A stretch of DNA of 64,000 bases from Talpa occidentalis (GCF_014898055.3 NW_023601543.1:17243433-17307432), one strand, 5' to 3'; counted from the first letter of the stretch, positions 23,775 through 35,760 are shown. Numbers and translations: made by a program. The notes: a model not told the origin generated them from the letters alone.

Positions 23775-23983
23775 AAGATTTTTATTTACTTTATTATTTA
23801 TTTTGTGTATAATAACTGGGGTTTAGGCCAGCAGTGCAGCAGGTAAGGATTTACCAGAGACAGAGTGGGGAGCAGAATAGGCAGAACTACTGAAACATAT
23901 TGTTAAGGGGAGCAGTGAGCAAGACAGGAGATATCTGCCACGCCATATGTGGTAGTACTGAGACCCAACCTCTAGGCCACCTT
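23775..23983 (-). mobile_element. tRNA-derived SINE, diverged
   Basis: The minus-strand copy retains 'ccagagacagagtgggg', 'ttaaggggagcagtgagc' and 'gccacgccatatgtgg'. The tRNA-like head is badly eroded and the last 20 bp are unclear. It is older than the copies at 25514 or 27310. Confidence 0.8.
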
Positions 23984-24794
23984 GTGCTTTCTTTGGAAGT
24001 TTTCTGACTTAAACTATGTTCATGGTAAACATAAACAATCATTCAATATTGTAATCGCTGAATACATTTTTTTTTCTTCCTAACAAAGGAAATAACTCTA
24101 GATGTCATGATATAGCAATAATAAGGCTCATATACTGATGGTGTTCATTTAGCAATACTTGCCACCTATATTACATAGCATAGACTAAACTGATGTTGCA
24201 GTAACAAACAACTATCTCTTAATAGTCTAACACAGAAAATGTTTATTTTTTTCATTCTCACAAAATCCATTATGGGTCAGGGCAACTCTCCAGGGCAGAT
24301 TTCCTCAATATTGTAGTGACATCTACAATAATTATACTATATTCCTGCAATGATTTGATTCAACCATTTTAACAGAAGATTCCAAAGTTGTCAAAGAAGA
24401 CAATTGAGAGCTGAAAAATTGTGCAATGTGTCAAAAGTGTTTCAGTTCAGATGTAACACATACCAAGTCTGTTCAGTCCTTTGACAGAAATAGACACATG
24501 ATCCCATCTATATGTGAGGGAGCTGTGATATCTAGACTTATGCTTACCCAGTGGATAGCAGAACTGGATATTGTTGAGAACAGTAATGTCTGTTACACAC
24601 TAACGTCTTGTAGACACTCTTAGGATGAAGCCAATCATAGTATTCTTCAAAGAAATAGGAAAACAACCAAAAACACTATAGGGCTCTTTTGGACCCTAGT
24701 TAAGGACTCTTGATTTACTTTCTAAACAGTATAAATCCAACTTTCACTCAATTGATTCCAGTAGAAGCAAAATCGTTGAATGGATTTTACATGA
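23984..24794. other. mostly unique sequence
   Basis: Non-coding. From 24190 to 24340 the wording 'gttgcagtaacaaacaac' and 'tatgggtcagggcaac' suggests an old interspersed repeat of unknown family. Nothing else is recognised. Confidence 0.4.
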
Positions 24795-25005
24795 ATTTTA
24801 AGTTCAATCCTCAGCTCCACCACTTGCTAACTCTGTGAGCCTGTGTTCTTCAACGAATGATTTGATACCTTTATTCCTTGATTTTCTCATCCTTCAAATG
24901 AGTATGATAATCCTTACTACTTTTGAAGAATAAATGAGATAATATGGAAAACGAATTAGCATTGTATCTGTTACACAACAGATTCTTAATAAATACTAGT
25001 CTCAT
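24795..25005 (+). mobile_element. MIR element
   Basis: It follows the MIR plan: 'ccaccacttgctaactctg', then 'ttttctcatccttcaaatg', 'aataaatgagataatatgg' and a 'cttaataaatac' end. Ancient tRNA-derived SINE, strongly diverged. Confidence 0.8.
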
Positions 25006-25124
25006 TTTCTTTCTCCTCGACTCTCTTCCTTCTTCCCTTTCTCTTTCTGAATGCTAGCACTTTCTAGGGAGAAGAAAAAACTTTGGTGCTTACAAAATTG
25101 AACTCCAAAAATACAGAGTCTGCA

Positions 25125-25300
25125 TTATTAGCTGTCACCTGATAGTGTATAGTCTTGGGAAAATTATTGAAATCTCTCTGAGCTTCAATGTCCTCGTCAA
25201 TATAGTACCCACCTCATAGGATTCTTTTAGGAAGATTAAATTACATAATGTGTATAGAATATTTAACAGATTTCTCAATAAAAGTTAAAAATTATCATCA
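25125..25300 (+). mobile_element. MIR element, second copy
   Basis: 'agtcttgggaaaattattg', 'ctgagcttcaatgtcctc', 'tacccacctcataggatt' and 'ctcaataaaagtt' follow MIR order. It lies just downstream of another MIR in the same orientation. Confidence 0.75.
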
Positions 25301-25379
25301 TTATCATAATTAACAATGCAGTGCATTTGCAAATTCACTTTAGAAGTTTGGCCTGCTTAAGCAAAGTTTAGGAGAATGG

Positions 25380-25866
25380 ATTAATAACTAGTCCTTTGAA
25401 ATATAATCCATGGACCAGCAAAATTGGCATAATTTAAGAGTTTGTTAGAAATGCAGACTGTAAAGACCCTGCTCCAAACTTTCAGAATCTATAATTTAAA
25501 AAAGATTCACAGGGGGCCTCCCCCGTGGCGCAGCGGTTGAGCGCTGGGTTGCGAAGCTGCCCGCGGCCTCTGCAGCGCCGGTTCGATCCCCGGCTGCTCC
25601 CGACCACCGAGGAGGGTCCCACATGGCGCGCAGACCTCTCCTGCCGCCCGCTGCTCCCCTCAGCAGTGTACTCGGTCCTTCTGCCTGCTCTGCTCCCTGC
25701 TCTGGCTCTGGTGAATTCTCTCACCCTCCCGCGCTTCTGACTGTACCCAGTGCTTGTATGTATGTATGTATAAATCAATCAACCAATCAATCAATAAATC
25801 TTTAAAAAAAAAAAAAAGATTCACAGGCAATTCCTATACACATTTAAGCTTGAGGAATACTGCAAA
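25380..25866 (+). mobile_element. MER5A-like hAT element interrupted by a SINE
   Basis: The left part has 'ccatggaccagcaaaattgg' and 'tttgttagaaatgcagact'. The right part has 'aggcaattcctatacaca' and 'aagcttgaggaatac'. These match the two halves of a MER5A-type non-autonomous hAT element. The SINE at 25514-25814 split it, which dates the SINE as younger. Confidence 0.75.
25514..25814 (+). mobile_element. tRNA-derived SINE, best preserved long copy
   Basis: It has A box TGGCGCAGCGG (25526-25536) and B box GGTTCGATCCC (25580-25590), both intact RNA polymerase III promoter elements. Many CpGs are undecayed. The core is ctgctcccctcagcagtgta and the tail is (TGTA)n, (CAAT)n, AAATCTTT and A-rich. 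The target-site duplication aaaagattcacagg lies on both sides (ending 25513; 25815-25828). Low decay suggests a recent insertion. It serves as the reference for the long subtype in this window. Confidence 0.95.
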
Positions 25867-26285
25867 GCATTAAACCAAATGTGTGTAAGTCTCCACTGTA
25901 TAACAGGCCCTCTGTGCATTGACAGATTAGACCCTGCAAGACTAAAAGAACCCTAGAAGTCTGAAGGTTTGGAAAATATGCTAGATTAGCAACATAATTA
26001 ATGGTTGTTATGAATTCAATCCATTCACTTCTCTGGGCCTTAATTTCCACACTTGTGAAAACAGCTCTGATATTATATGACTCTATGGCAGAACTTGGAA
26101 TTTCCTAGGAAATATGTTGTTTAATTTTTTATTCCATTGCATAACTTTTTAAATGACATACCCGCAAAACAAATTCATTCAGGATTTTATTTCCCCCTTT
26201 CATCTGTCTTTTACGTAATGTATGCGTATAGGCAAGGCAATATAGACCTGATATAACTAATAAAAATAAAAAGCATTTTTTTCCA
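25867..26285. other. unique intergenic sequence
   Basis: No gene or repeat was recognised between the MER5-like element and the short SINE. Confidence 0.5.
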
Positions 26286-26396
26286 GGCCTCCCCTGGTGG
26301 CGCAGCGGTTGAGCGCTGGGCTGCGAGGCTGCCCGCAGCCTCTGCAGCGCTGGTTTGTTCCCCGGCCGCCAGCGACACCCCCCCCCCCAAAAAAAA
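26286..26396 (+). mobile_element. head-only short SINE, well preserved
   Basis: It starts ggcctcccctggtggcgc, keeps the A box TGGCGCAGCGG, and has GGTTTGTTCCC (26352-26362) at the B-box site. It ends in a C run and then A residues. Flanking repeats of the agtattttttcc type mark a real insertion end. As in the 6495 copy, the whole 3' body is missing and the B box carries the same TTTGTTCC change. Confidence 0.88.
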
Positions 26397-27282
26397 GTAT
26401 TTTTTCCAATTTCTGAGTACAAGGAGTCCAGACTTTTTGATAACAGAGATTATTGGGAACAGCCATACAAGCAGTGGTGAATTCCAGGGCTCCACTGAAG
26501 AAGGGTACACACTTACTTGGAATAAGCAACAAGGCCTGATGATAACAGCTATGCATTATTTGGATCCATCTCAACTATCTGAAAGCATGTAGTCTTACTA
26601 ATAATTTTATTCCCATTATATCAGCTGTACACTGAATTACACTGTGGAGTAAAACACTAATTGCTTCAAAAACTCAAGGTTACGTAAATGTTTATTCTCC
26701 TCCTCATTATCAAAGAACTTCACTCCACAGACTAATCAAAGACAAGAATTTAGAAAAGCACATGAGACACAAGCTTAGCATGTATGACCAAGATCAACTC
26801 AAAATTACTAAATGGGAGACAGGAAAGAAATAAATTAATCCATCCCCCCTGCAAAGGATAAAAACAAAATGGGCAAAAAGCCTGATTAAAAAATATCTTC
26901 AAGTCAAAAAAGACTATTTGAACAAAAGCAGCACTTGAACAAGATGAAACAGAATACCCCAGGCAGAACAGAAATGGTTTCCACTGGAAAGCTGATGTTC
27001 CCCAAAGAAGAACACTCCCCGGAAATTCAGAACAAAGATAAAGGCATAAAGAATCAAAGTGCACATTACAATATTAAATTCTACTAAGTGAACAAAGTAC
27101 TTGATTCATAAACAAGCACAGTAGGAAAACGCTCTACTGAGTGTTCTATTCTGCCTAAAAATGCAGGCTGTGAGTGCAAACAGGCATGCATTGGTCATGC
27201 AGAGAACAATACCTGACTATGATGCTATCTTTGGAGTTCATGGCTTAGGATCATAATGTAAATGAAATGGCTTCACAGTGAG
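26397..27282. other. unique intergenic sequence
   Basis: Non-coding; no repeat or gene was recognised. Confidence 0.5.
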
Positions 27283-27905
27283 GTTGCTATAGAATAAATA
27301 TTTATTCTAGGGCCTCCCTGGTGGCCTAGGGATTAAGACTCTGTGCTGACCACCATGGCACACCATGAAGGCCTGAATTTGAACCCTGGCCAGGGAGCTA
27401 ACCCACATATTGCATAGCAGACCTCTCCTGTTTCACCCACTGCTCCCCTTAGCAGTGCATTTCAGTAGATCTGCCTGTTCTGCTCCCCACTAGGTCTCTG
27501 GTGAATGCTCTTACCCCCCACCCCGCACCTCAGTTCTTCTATGCTAAATACATCTTTAAAAAATAAATATTTATTCTAAATTCTTATGTTGAAGTTCTAA
27601 AACCCATTGTGATGGTATTTGGAAACAGGGACTTTAAGTATAGATGAGATCCTGAGGGTAGAGCCTCCATGATGTGATTATAAGATCAGATACCCTCCTG
27701 CCCTGCCCTTTCCTGATCCCTGACATGAGAGGACACAGCAAGAAATCACCATGGGCAGAAAGAAGAGGTTTTCCCAAGATGCACATACTGCGGGCACCTT
27801 GGTAGTATTCTTCCCAGCTTTCCAGAACTCTGAGAAATGTTTGTAGTTTTACCACCCTGTCTATTGTGTTTGTTATAGCAGCTCAAGTTGATGAATACAG
27901 GGATT
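27283..27905 (+). mobile_element. MLT1-like LTR split by a SINE
   Basis: The LTR begins 'ttgctatagaataaatattt' and resumes at 27579 with 'aattcttatgttgaagttct'. 'gtgatggtatttggaaacag', 'gaggacacagcaagaaat' and 'gtgtttgttatagcagctc' follow. This is the usual MLT1 word order. The SINE at 27310-27561 sits 27 bp from its start. Confidence 0.85.
27310..27561 (+). mobile_element. tRNA-derived SINE in an MLT1 LTR, 17-bp TSD
   Basis: It starts gggcctccctggtggc and ends aaatacatctttaaaa. The perfect 17-bp direct repeat aataaatatttattcta flanks it (27293-27309 and 27562-27578). It is of the 'gggattaagac' subtype. Confidence 0.95.
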
Positions 27906-28019
27906 CTTTCTTTCCCAGAAATAGCATTCACTCCATGCTCTAAAATCATGAGCTATGAAGATAGAACTAACCTTAGAAGCTTTATTTTTTTTTAAGTTTT
28001 GTTGACTATCATTACTTTT

Positions 28020-28190
28020 CATGTTTGTTTTAATTTATCAAATACTTACTGAGCACCTGGTATCTGACAGGCTCTGGACCAGGTATTGAAGATATCAAGA
28101 TAAATAAGACATGGCCCCTGTCTTAAAGTACCTTAAAACCCAGTAGAGGAGACTATAGGATACCAGGTAATATTAATATGTGGTACAAAT
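28020..28190 (+). repeat. ancient interspersed repeat fragment
   Basis: 'tacttactgagcacctggt', 'gataaataagacatggcc' and 'cagtagaggagactatag' match a common mammalian fossil repeat motif (actgagcacctactatgtgcc type). I cannot name the exact family. Confidence 0.5.
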
Positions 28191-28549
28191 AATAGCTAGA
28201 GGACATCAATAGCATAAATATAAAGTTTGACCCTCACCTATGTTTGTCAAAAGGAGTTTTATATTATCAGCAATCTGCAAGCCTTTTCATGTGTTGGCCA
28301 TATGCTTTTTAGCCCTATATCATCACATTTCAGGGTATAAACAAAACAAAACAAACCTCTCCAAAACAACTGGCACCTCAGAGGAGGAAACTAAAGCAAT
28401 CTTATTGCCCCCAATGAATGACCCTTGTGGGCATATTATAAAATGTTTGGTACTCCTATCCTGGTGTAGCAGGCTAGAGAGGTAAAACCAGTTTTTTTCA
28501 TACCCAAGGAACCAGATTAAAAAAAGATTTAACAATGGGTACCAAGCGG

Positions 28550-28698
28550 TCTTTTTTTTTTTTTTAAGATTTATTTATTTATGCATACAGGAGCTGGGGT
28601 GTAGGCCAGAGGTGAGGGGCATGAGAGAATTCACCAAAGACTGACTGGGGCAACAGAACAGGCAGATTGACTGAAATACACTGCTGACGGGAGCAGTG
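28550..28698 (-). mobile_element. tRNA-derived SINE, 5'-truncated
   Basis: On the minus strand only the 3' half is present, from the ctgctcccgtcagcagtgta core to the tail. The tRNA-like head with the pol III boxes is missing. A 'ggtctt' repeat at both edges may be a short target-site duplication. Confidence 0.85.
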
Positions 28699-28759
28699 GT
28701 CTTATCTCTGCAGGGCTTTCTTTCAAAAGTAAGAGGTTTAGTCCTGCATTGTCTTCCTC

Positions 28760-28783
28760 TAGCATCAGCATCAGCATCAGCAT
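28760..28783. repeat. (CATCAG)n short tandem repeat
   Basis: About four hexanucleotide units in 'tagcatcagcatcagcat' and following bases. Confidence 0.8.
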
Positions 28784-28879
28784 ATCTTTGGATCAGAAGG
28801 GACTTCCCGCCTTCCCTCCCCCCAAGAATTATTACATTCTTAATGTCAGTGACTCGCTGTTCTTACCATGCTTAACATT

Positions 28880-29060
28880 TACGTATCATATCTCATTTAA
28901 GTTTCACAATCCTGAGGAAAACATTTTCTTCCTCATTTTACAGATAAGAAAAGTGAGCCTCAGTGAAATTAATTTAGCTGATATTCCTTTGCTCCTAAAT
29001 GGAAGAATAAGATTCCAACCCAGATCTATCTAACTTCAAAGTCCTGTCTTTAGCCTTAAG
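28880..29060 (-). mobile_element. MIR element
   Basis: 'cattttacagataagaaa', 'gtgagcctcagtgaaatt' and 'ttccaacccagatctatc' form the reverse complement of MIR. Confidence 0.8.
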
Positions 29061-30734
29061 TGATGCTGAGTCTGTACACAAATACTTGTCCTTATAGTAA
29101 TGATTAAAAGGAAAGGAAACTGCTGTCTTCCCCTGGGTGTCTACATTGTGAAAGACAACATTGGAGGATGCAAACCATTGCATCCTAAAGGCATGATTCT
29201 CTGATGCAGGCATTGCTAGTACTAAACATAAATGGGCAGGCACTATTTTTAGACACAAAGAACTTTTCACTATCCTTCTCAAATCATATTGGGTAAGTGG
29301 GTACTTTTTCTACCTGTACAGAAGTAGAAGTTTAGTTCTGTAATCTGCCATGTCTTTTCACCACAACATTCACAACTTCTTGTATGATGAAGTGGTTATT
29401 AATTTATTCATTCATTTATTCACTTTATTATACATTCATGAATTCAAGAATTATTAAGAAATCTACACAGTGCTAAGAGAACAGGACTGCAAAGAGAACA
29501 GAAACAGGAAATGCAAAGGGAACAGACTCATACTCTTTTCACCCTAAGGGTTATGGAATAATTAATCATGATAAATAAAATGATAAATTTCTAAGTCTAA
29601 GTTAATATTTACAACATAAAGCATTGAACATTTCTGTCCACATACATATCATAGGCAAAAGTATTCTTAAAGTCTGGATGTAAAGTAATTTAAATCATAC
29701 CACAGATGTGCTTAGATTTCATGTGAAGAGGAAGAAATTAATGAAAAATATCTCCAAGTAAGTACTGTGAACTGTAAAGCATTTTTGTGCAATGAATTAC
29801 TTCTTGAATGAACAACTTTGAAGAATGTTCACATTAATATGATGTGTTCTATGAATTTGGAAAGTAAATCTGACCAGAATCTGTTAAAAAAATAAGAGTA
29901 CTACTTCCACTTTTCTTGATGAGCTCTGAAATACACATCTCTTTATTTAAAGATGAGCAAAGGGGGACAGGTATTTTCCAAGTCATTCAGCATTTAAGCC
30001 GATCAATCTCACTAAAAACCATTGAGATTCAAAGATATTAAATGTTAAAGCAAGGATATTGTTGAATGCAGAGCTTACAGTAACAAATCTGTAGCAACAC
30101 ATTAAGACGACTTCTTTGACATATCACTGTTAGTAGATGCCCTTTTTGGGAGACCACTTAACTCTGCCCATTTAACAATCCATTCCTTGCCTTTTGCTTT
30201 TAGAAGTGCATTGACATCTGCCCTTCTTATTTCTGTAAGCAGTGTCATAAAGCTTAATTTCAATCACAAGGTTCAGCAGCTCAGAAAATTTGTACCCTTC
30301 CATTTCTCTTATGATGAAAAGAAATATTTTTTTTTTCTATCAGGGAAGGGGGTAATGAGGTAAAGATTTAGTGTTCGTGGTTATGAATGGTTTCTGTGGT
30401 TAATCAACTTAATTATTTTTAAAAAAGCATTTGGGGCTACATGTTGCAGATACGATTGATATCATAAAACACATTATTTTTAGTTTTTGTTAATTTTAGA
30501 TAAAATTTTATTATCGGTTAATTAACATTTATAAAATACAAGTGTTATTTTCTCATTTAAGTATAATTCATATTAATTTCAAGCATAAAGACATTTTTGC
30601 TTTATTTAAATATTATAAATGAATCTTTCATCAGTGTTTATTATCTTGCATATCATTTATTTTCCTCTTTAGTACAAACAGAAATTTGTATTTAGGTAAC
30701 AAACACATTCAAATTAAAGTTGAACACATTTATA
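29061..30734. other. unique intergenic sequence
   Basis: AT-rich and non-coding. A weak MIR-like stretch near 29940-30010 ('aaagatgagcaaaggggg') is possible but too diverged to call. Nothing else was recognised. Confidence 0.45.
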
Positions 30735-31660
30735 TTATTTCCTGTGGCTGCTATAACAAATTACTACTTGCTGACTTAAAACAACACACATTTGTTCTCT
30801 TACAGTTCTAGAGTCTTGAATTGTGAAAACAGTTTTGCTGAGCCTAAGTGAAGGTGTTGGCAGATCTGTGCTCCCTCCAGAGGCTCTAGGGAAGAATCTG
30901 TTCCTTGACTCTTCAAGCTTCTAATAGCTTCTAGTAGTATATTCTTTGGTATGTGAGTGCATCACTCCAATCTGTTCTCATAATCATATTGCCTTCTCCT
31001 CTTCTACCTCTGTCTTAGAAGGTTATGTACGATTTCATTTAGGGTTTGCCCAGGTAAACCAGGATAGTCTCATCTCAAGATTCTTAATTTAAACACACCT
31101 GCAAGTTCATTTTTACGAGGTAGAGTTGGGGAAAAAGCAAATCTTTCCCCCACCCTTCTAGGTCCATAGGCTGGAAAATTATTAAATTGGGATGAGAGAT
31201 TAGCTACAGAAAAGACAAACTTTATGTGTACAAGTGGGTTCTATAGAACATGAACCCAATTTCTGGTCATTTCATTGAAGTTATAAGTCTCTAGAAAGGG
31301 GGTGATAGATTTAGGTAGGAAAAAATAAATTTAGGAGGGAAAAACAGAACAAAGAAATTTTCAATTTTAAGAGAAAATTTTCAGAGTTTATGAACAGAAC
31401 TTGTAAGCTCTCACCTGGGGTGTTAAGGCTGTGATACTCTCTCATCTCTGGACCACCATAGAGATTTCCTGTTTTTAGAGAGATAATTGGGCAAAATATT
31501 CTTGGATCATCAGTCTCCCAAATTCTGTTAAATCAAAATAATCACTATCAAACATCAACACATCCTCAGGTAGCCTGTCTTTGGTCATAACAGCAGCATT
31601 CACAGGTTTCAGTGATCAAAACATATATTTTGGGGGAACCATTATTCAGCCTACCACACC
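30735..31660 (-). mobile_element. MLT1-like LTR with an unassigned insertion
   Basis: It starts 'ttatttcctgtggctgctat' (the reverse complement of the MLT1 end) and closes with 'attcacaggtttcagtga' and 'gaaccattattcagcctacc'. Between about 31122 and 31592 lies foreign sequence ('gattagctacagaaaagac', 'tatgagtctc'-like words) that may be another LTR but is not recognised. Confidence 0.7.
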
Positions 31661-33084
31661 CTCCTGAAGTACGTTCAGGTTCTGACTTCTGTGAATCACA
31701 GGCACTTTTCTCTTGTGGTCCTTTCCTCCAAAAAGAAATTTAAAATTATACTTTGATGGCAGTGTTCTAAAGATAGATGTTTACATAGCCATTGTTATTA
31801 TTTCTATATGCATTACTATTATATTCATGTTTTCTTCTGAAGTTAAAAAAAACGAAAATGAAAAAATTTTGTGGACCCCTAAATGTTTTATGGACCCTAG
31901 ACACTATACCTAATGGAAAAGTCATCCCTGCATATAGAAAGCACATACAGTCCCTGGATCTCAGCAGATGATCAAAGTTAAAGTCCACAAGCTTAGGAAA
32001 GAATTCTAATAAATACACAAGGCTTTTAATTGCACTAGGGTTTTCAAAATTCATGGGATTTCTGTTCTAATTTGGATATGTTCTTTTTCTAAGCTATAGC
32101 ACTGTTCAAACGTCTTATTTTAAAGGGGAGAGAGAAATATTTCAAGGTTTATTTCTTCCTTACCTCAGTAGAAGAATAATGTGCAAGATCTCTTCAAATG
32201 TGATAGAAATGGTTCCATTCTCTGTCATCACACTGCAGATTCGGTGTGGAACAATACCCAGTGCATTGTGTATGTTTTGTTTTAATTTTTAAGGGTTGTG
32301 TGTAAGAGAGAAATAACACTAATCACATTGAACTGAATCATACAGCCTCAATGTGACCTGGTTGGATGGCTCCCAATTTGTGCCTTGTCCAAATTAGGCT
32401 TCTCAACAATAATGTTGTGCTACTGTCAAATGGTTCATAATTGTTAACACAGTTCATTTGTGGTTTGCAGAACTACATTTCCTTTGGCAATACAAGAGTG
32501 AGAAATCATACAAATTCTTATTTTCAGTGTGTTATGAAAGATTATGTTAATCAAAGAAATCACAGCTTGGGTATCTAACTGCAAATCAAAGTTTGTTTTT
32601 TCTCCATTAGTATGAAAATGCTATTATTATTGTGCACTGCTTTTCAACTAGCAATTCAGCAAACGTACATTTTCTAACATGCAAACTTTGTTTCACAAAC
32701 TCAGTTCATTAGTTTTAATAAACTCTTCTAATTTAGATATGCAACAGATGATATTTTATGTTATATTTTTATTACCTTCAGGACAGATTTAGCTACAACT
32801 CAACTAAAATATGCTATTGCTGTATCTATTCATTGCTTCCTTTGAGAGAAGAAAATGAGTAATTACATACAAAGAAGACAGGTGAATGTATTTCAAACTT
32901 TACTTATTGAAAACTATCATTATGCTTATTTTTAAAATGAATTAAATGTTTTGTGCTACTACATAGTACACATTTTCATCTTCACATAATTATGAAACCT
33001 CAAAAGTAATAATAACAGGTAAAAATTTTGACTTTATATGTATTCATTGTTCATAACCAAATTAGGAGAGAAGTTCTTTTATTA
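31661..33084. other. unique intergenic sequence
   Basis: Non-coding, with no recognised gene. The part from 32300 to 32720 lacks repeat signatures and has few simple runs, as in conserved non-coding DNA, but conservation cannot be judged here. Confidence 0.45.
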
Positions 33085-33235
33085 CTCCATTTTATAGGTG
33101 AGGACATTGAGACACACAGCAGTTAAATAATTAGTCCAACATCACAGAGCTAATCAGCAGTAAAGTTAAGACTTACCCTAAACACCAATTCTGTCTACAT
33201 CATGTATACATTTAACCACTATATTATATTGTCTG
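33085..33235 (-). mobile_element. MIR element
   Basis: 'ccattttataggtgaggac' followed by 'aacatcacagagctaatcag' matches the reverse complement of MIR. Confidence 0.75.
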
Positions 33236-35480
33236 CACCTAAATTATCATGATTTTATAATATATTGATATTTTACTTTTGGGGTGGGAAATGCTAATGC
33301 TCATTAAAGGTTTTTGATGATTGCAAAGTAACAACCAAATTCAGTTAGAAAGACACATATACTCCATGAATCAAATACAGAGTACACTCTGAAAGCTAAC
33401 TAGAGTTTGCATTGGCCTATCTAGTTTAGTGGACTAGAAAATGGGATTAAAAATGTCTAAGTTTTGATACCCTTGATTATAAAGCTGTTAGTTTTACTTT
33501 GTTCAAAGGAACAGACACAGCCAGTAGCCTAAGTCAGTTTCATAAATATATAGAAGACACAAAGAGGACTTCAGAAGAGAAAATGAAAACTCAAAACAAA
33601 TCTGTTGTTTTTACTCAAAAGGAAACCAAAGGCTATGTTATGCCACACTAAGGAGGGGACAGTAATACCACAGCAAATTGTGAAAAATGTTGCTGATGTC
33701 TGAAAATACTGGGGCAAAAAACTAAAGAAAAATAACTAAAGCTCCCAAAACCTAAAAAGAAAATTTGACATATGAAAAAATGTATTACAGAAATAGATTA
33801 TGGGCAATGCACAGATATGGTCCATAAGAATTGGCTGACTTTTTTGATCATTCACTGTATTTTGAAGTCTTGCATTGTGAAAGATAGCTGTTGTTTTCTT
33901 TTTCTTTTCGGGTATAGCTCTCTTTAAAAAATATGTTCACATTCACTTTCTATGTGGCACTGCTCTTTTTGAAATTATTCTGTGATTCAATATACATAAA
34001 CATAAACATTCCTTATTAAATTTGCCCATCTTCTTTGCTATGCTTCTATCCATTCCCCATGCATTCCTATATGGACTACAAATCTGGTGGAAACAATACT
34101 TGTGATGGAACAGCAACACTGTTGTGTGTCTTCTTATCCTACCATACAAATAATTACTTCCGAATAATTGACTTCTTCAGGCAAATGCAGCTTTAATTCA
34201 TTAAAAGCTCCTGGAATTTTATCAGCTGGAAGGAATGCTAATGTAGACAAATGATACATTTTTAAACTCTAGTTTTCGTTGTTGCTGTGCTGTATGGCCG
34301 ATTCACTCATCTGAAATTTCTACCATCTGAATTTTCCGCCAAATGCATTGTGCTAAATGGAAAAAAACAAACTTTATTGATAACTCCTTGCAATTCACTT
34401 TTCACAGCCAAGATAGCACCTAACTCCAAATCTGTCTTTTTGACTCGGAGACTCAATTAAAATTCATTTTCTTCTGCAAAGCCCACCAAATCATCAAATA
34501 AGCATTTAAAAAGTGCTCTGTGTTTTTTTTTTTTTTTTTCAGTCATTAATCCTAAACAAGAGGCTAAGTCTAGAATTTTCTGAACCAACAAGGGCATGAT
34601 TTGTATGTAGTTGACAAAAAATAGCAGGGAGAGTTTTGAAAGTGCCATCCATTATTCAAAGTGAAGCATTAGCTAGGTTTTCTATAAGCTTTAGTAGTGA
34701 ATATAAGAAGTCTAGCTTTCTTCAACAATCAGATCCCTAACCAAGAATAGTTCACCATTTAATGTGTTTTGTCACTTTGGAGAAACCGCTGTATCACAAA
34801 GTATCTTTGGTTCAAAAGGTTGTTGCGCTTTTAGAATTCTTTTTGTTTTCTGATGAAGGGCATTTTTGAAGGCAGGTAACCTGATTTGGGGGATTTCAAA
34901 ATTCGAGTTTGTGGTGTTTGAAATTGTATCTTTCCAGTATTATAATGGGTACCAATCCTGAATATATGCACCTGGAAGTTAGTTTATGTCCCACTTAACC
35001 ATGCTGTATGAGTGAATCTTTAATGCATATTTACAAGTAACTTTTTTATTTGTAATATTTATAACAATAAAAATTCAGGTTCCTGGGTCCCCAGTGGAAT
35101 GTACATCATGCACTTATTTCTTGTTAAAATAAAAAAATTTCAAAGTTACAAAGTTAGTTTCAGTCAGTTTTCATAGTAATTCATTTCAGTTGTGCTTAAG
35201 ATATTTTACAGAATGGCAACACTGAGAAGATCATAATGCTTTAAACCAAATTGTGAGTCCTTGTTATTTCTGTGATGTTGTTAAAGGATATATTGGTCTA
35301 AATAAATTTGCCACCACTCCAATTTCAGAAACTGTTTAATTCCATTGCTGTTTAATTCCACTAATAAGAAAGTACAACATTCTTTCTATATGAAAACAAT
35401 TTAGCCATCAATCTCTTTTTACTTTATCACTTGAAGAACTTTTTCAAGCCAACCACATATGCCTCTCCTTCTCCCTTTCT
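33236..35480. other. unique sequence, candidate conserved non-coding DNA
   Basis: No repeat family or gene was recognised. From 34150 to 34530 there are homeodomain-type sites (taattcattaaaag, tcaattaaaattc) and two CATCTG E-boxes about 17 bp apart (near 34307-34330). This composition suits an enhancer, but that is inference only. Confidence 0.4.
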
Positions 35481-35747
35481 TTCTTTTTTTTTTTAAAGGT
35501 TTATTTATTTATTTATACAAGCACTGGGTAGAGTGAGAAGCGTGGGAGGGTGAGAGAATTCACCAGAGCCAGAGTGGAGAGCAGAACAGGCAGACTGACG
35601 AAGTACACTGCTGAGGGGAGCAGCGGGCACGGCGGAAGAGGTCTGTCGCACCATGTGGGACCCTCGCTGGCAGCCGGGGATCGAACAGGCACTGCAGAGG
35701 CTGCGTAGCCCAGTGCTCAACCTCTGTGCCACCAGGGGAGGCCCCTT
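35481..35747 (-). mobile_element. tRNA-derived SINE, full length
   Basis: Minus strand, GC-rich subtype. Flanked by the 13-bp repeat cttctccctttct (35468-35480 and 35748-35760). A few bases of the tRNA-like part (the gcagctt after the tgcagaggctgc region) are deleted. Confidence 0.92.
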
Positions 35748-35760
35748 CTTCTCCCTTTCT

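Noticed and set aside
25514..25600. Functional tRNA gene from A and B boxes
   Set aside because: The boxes belong to a SINE with its own body, tail and target-site duplication; no cloverleaf fold is apparent.
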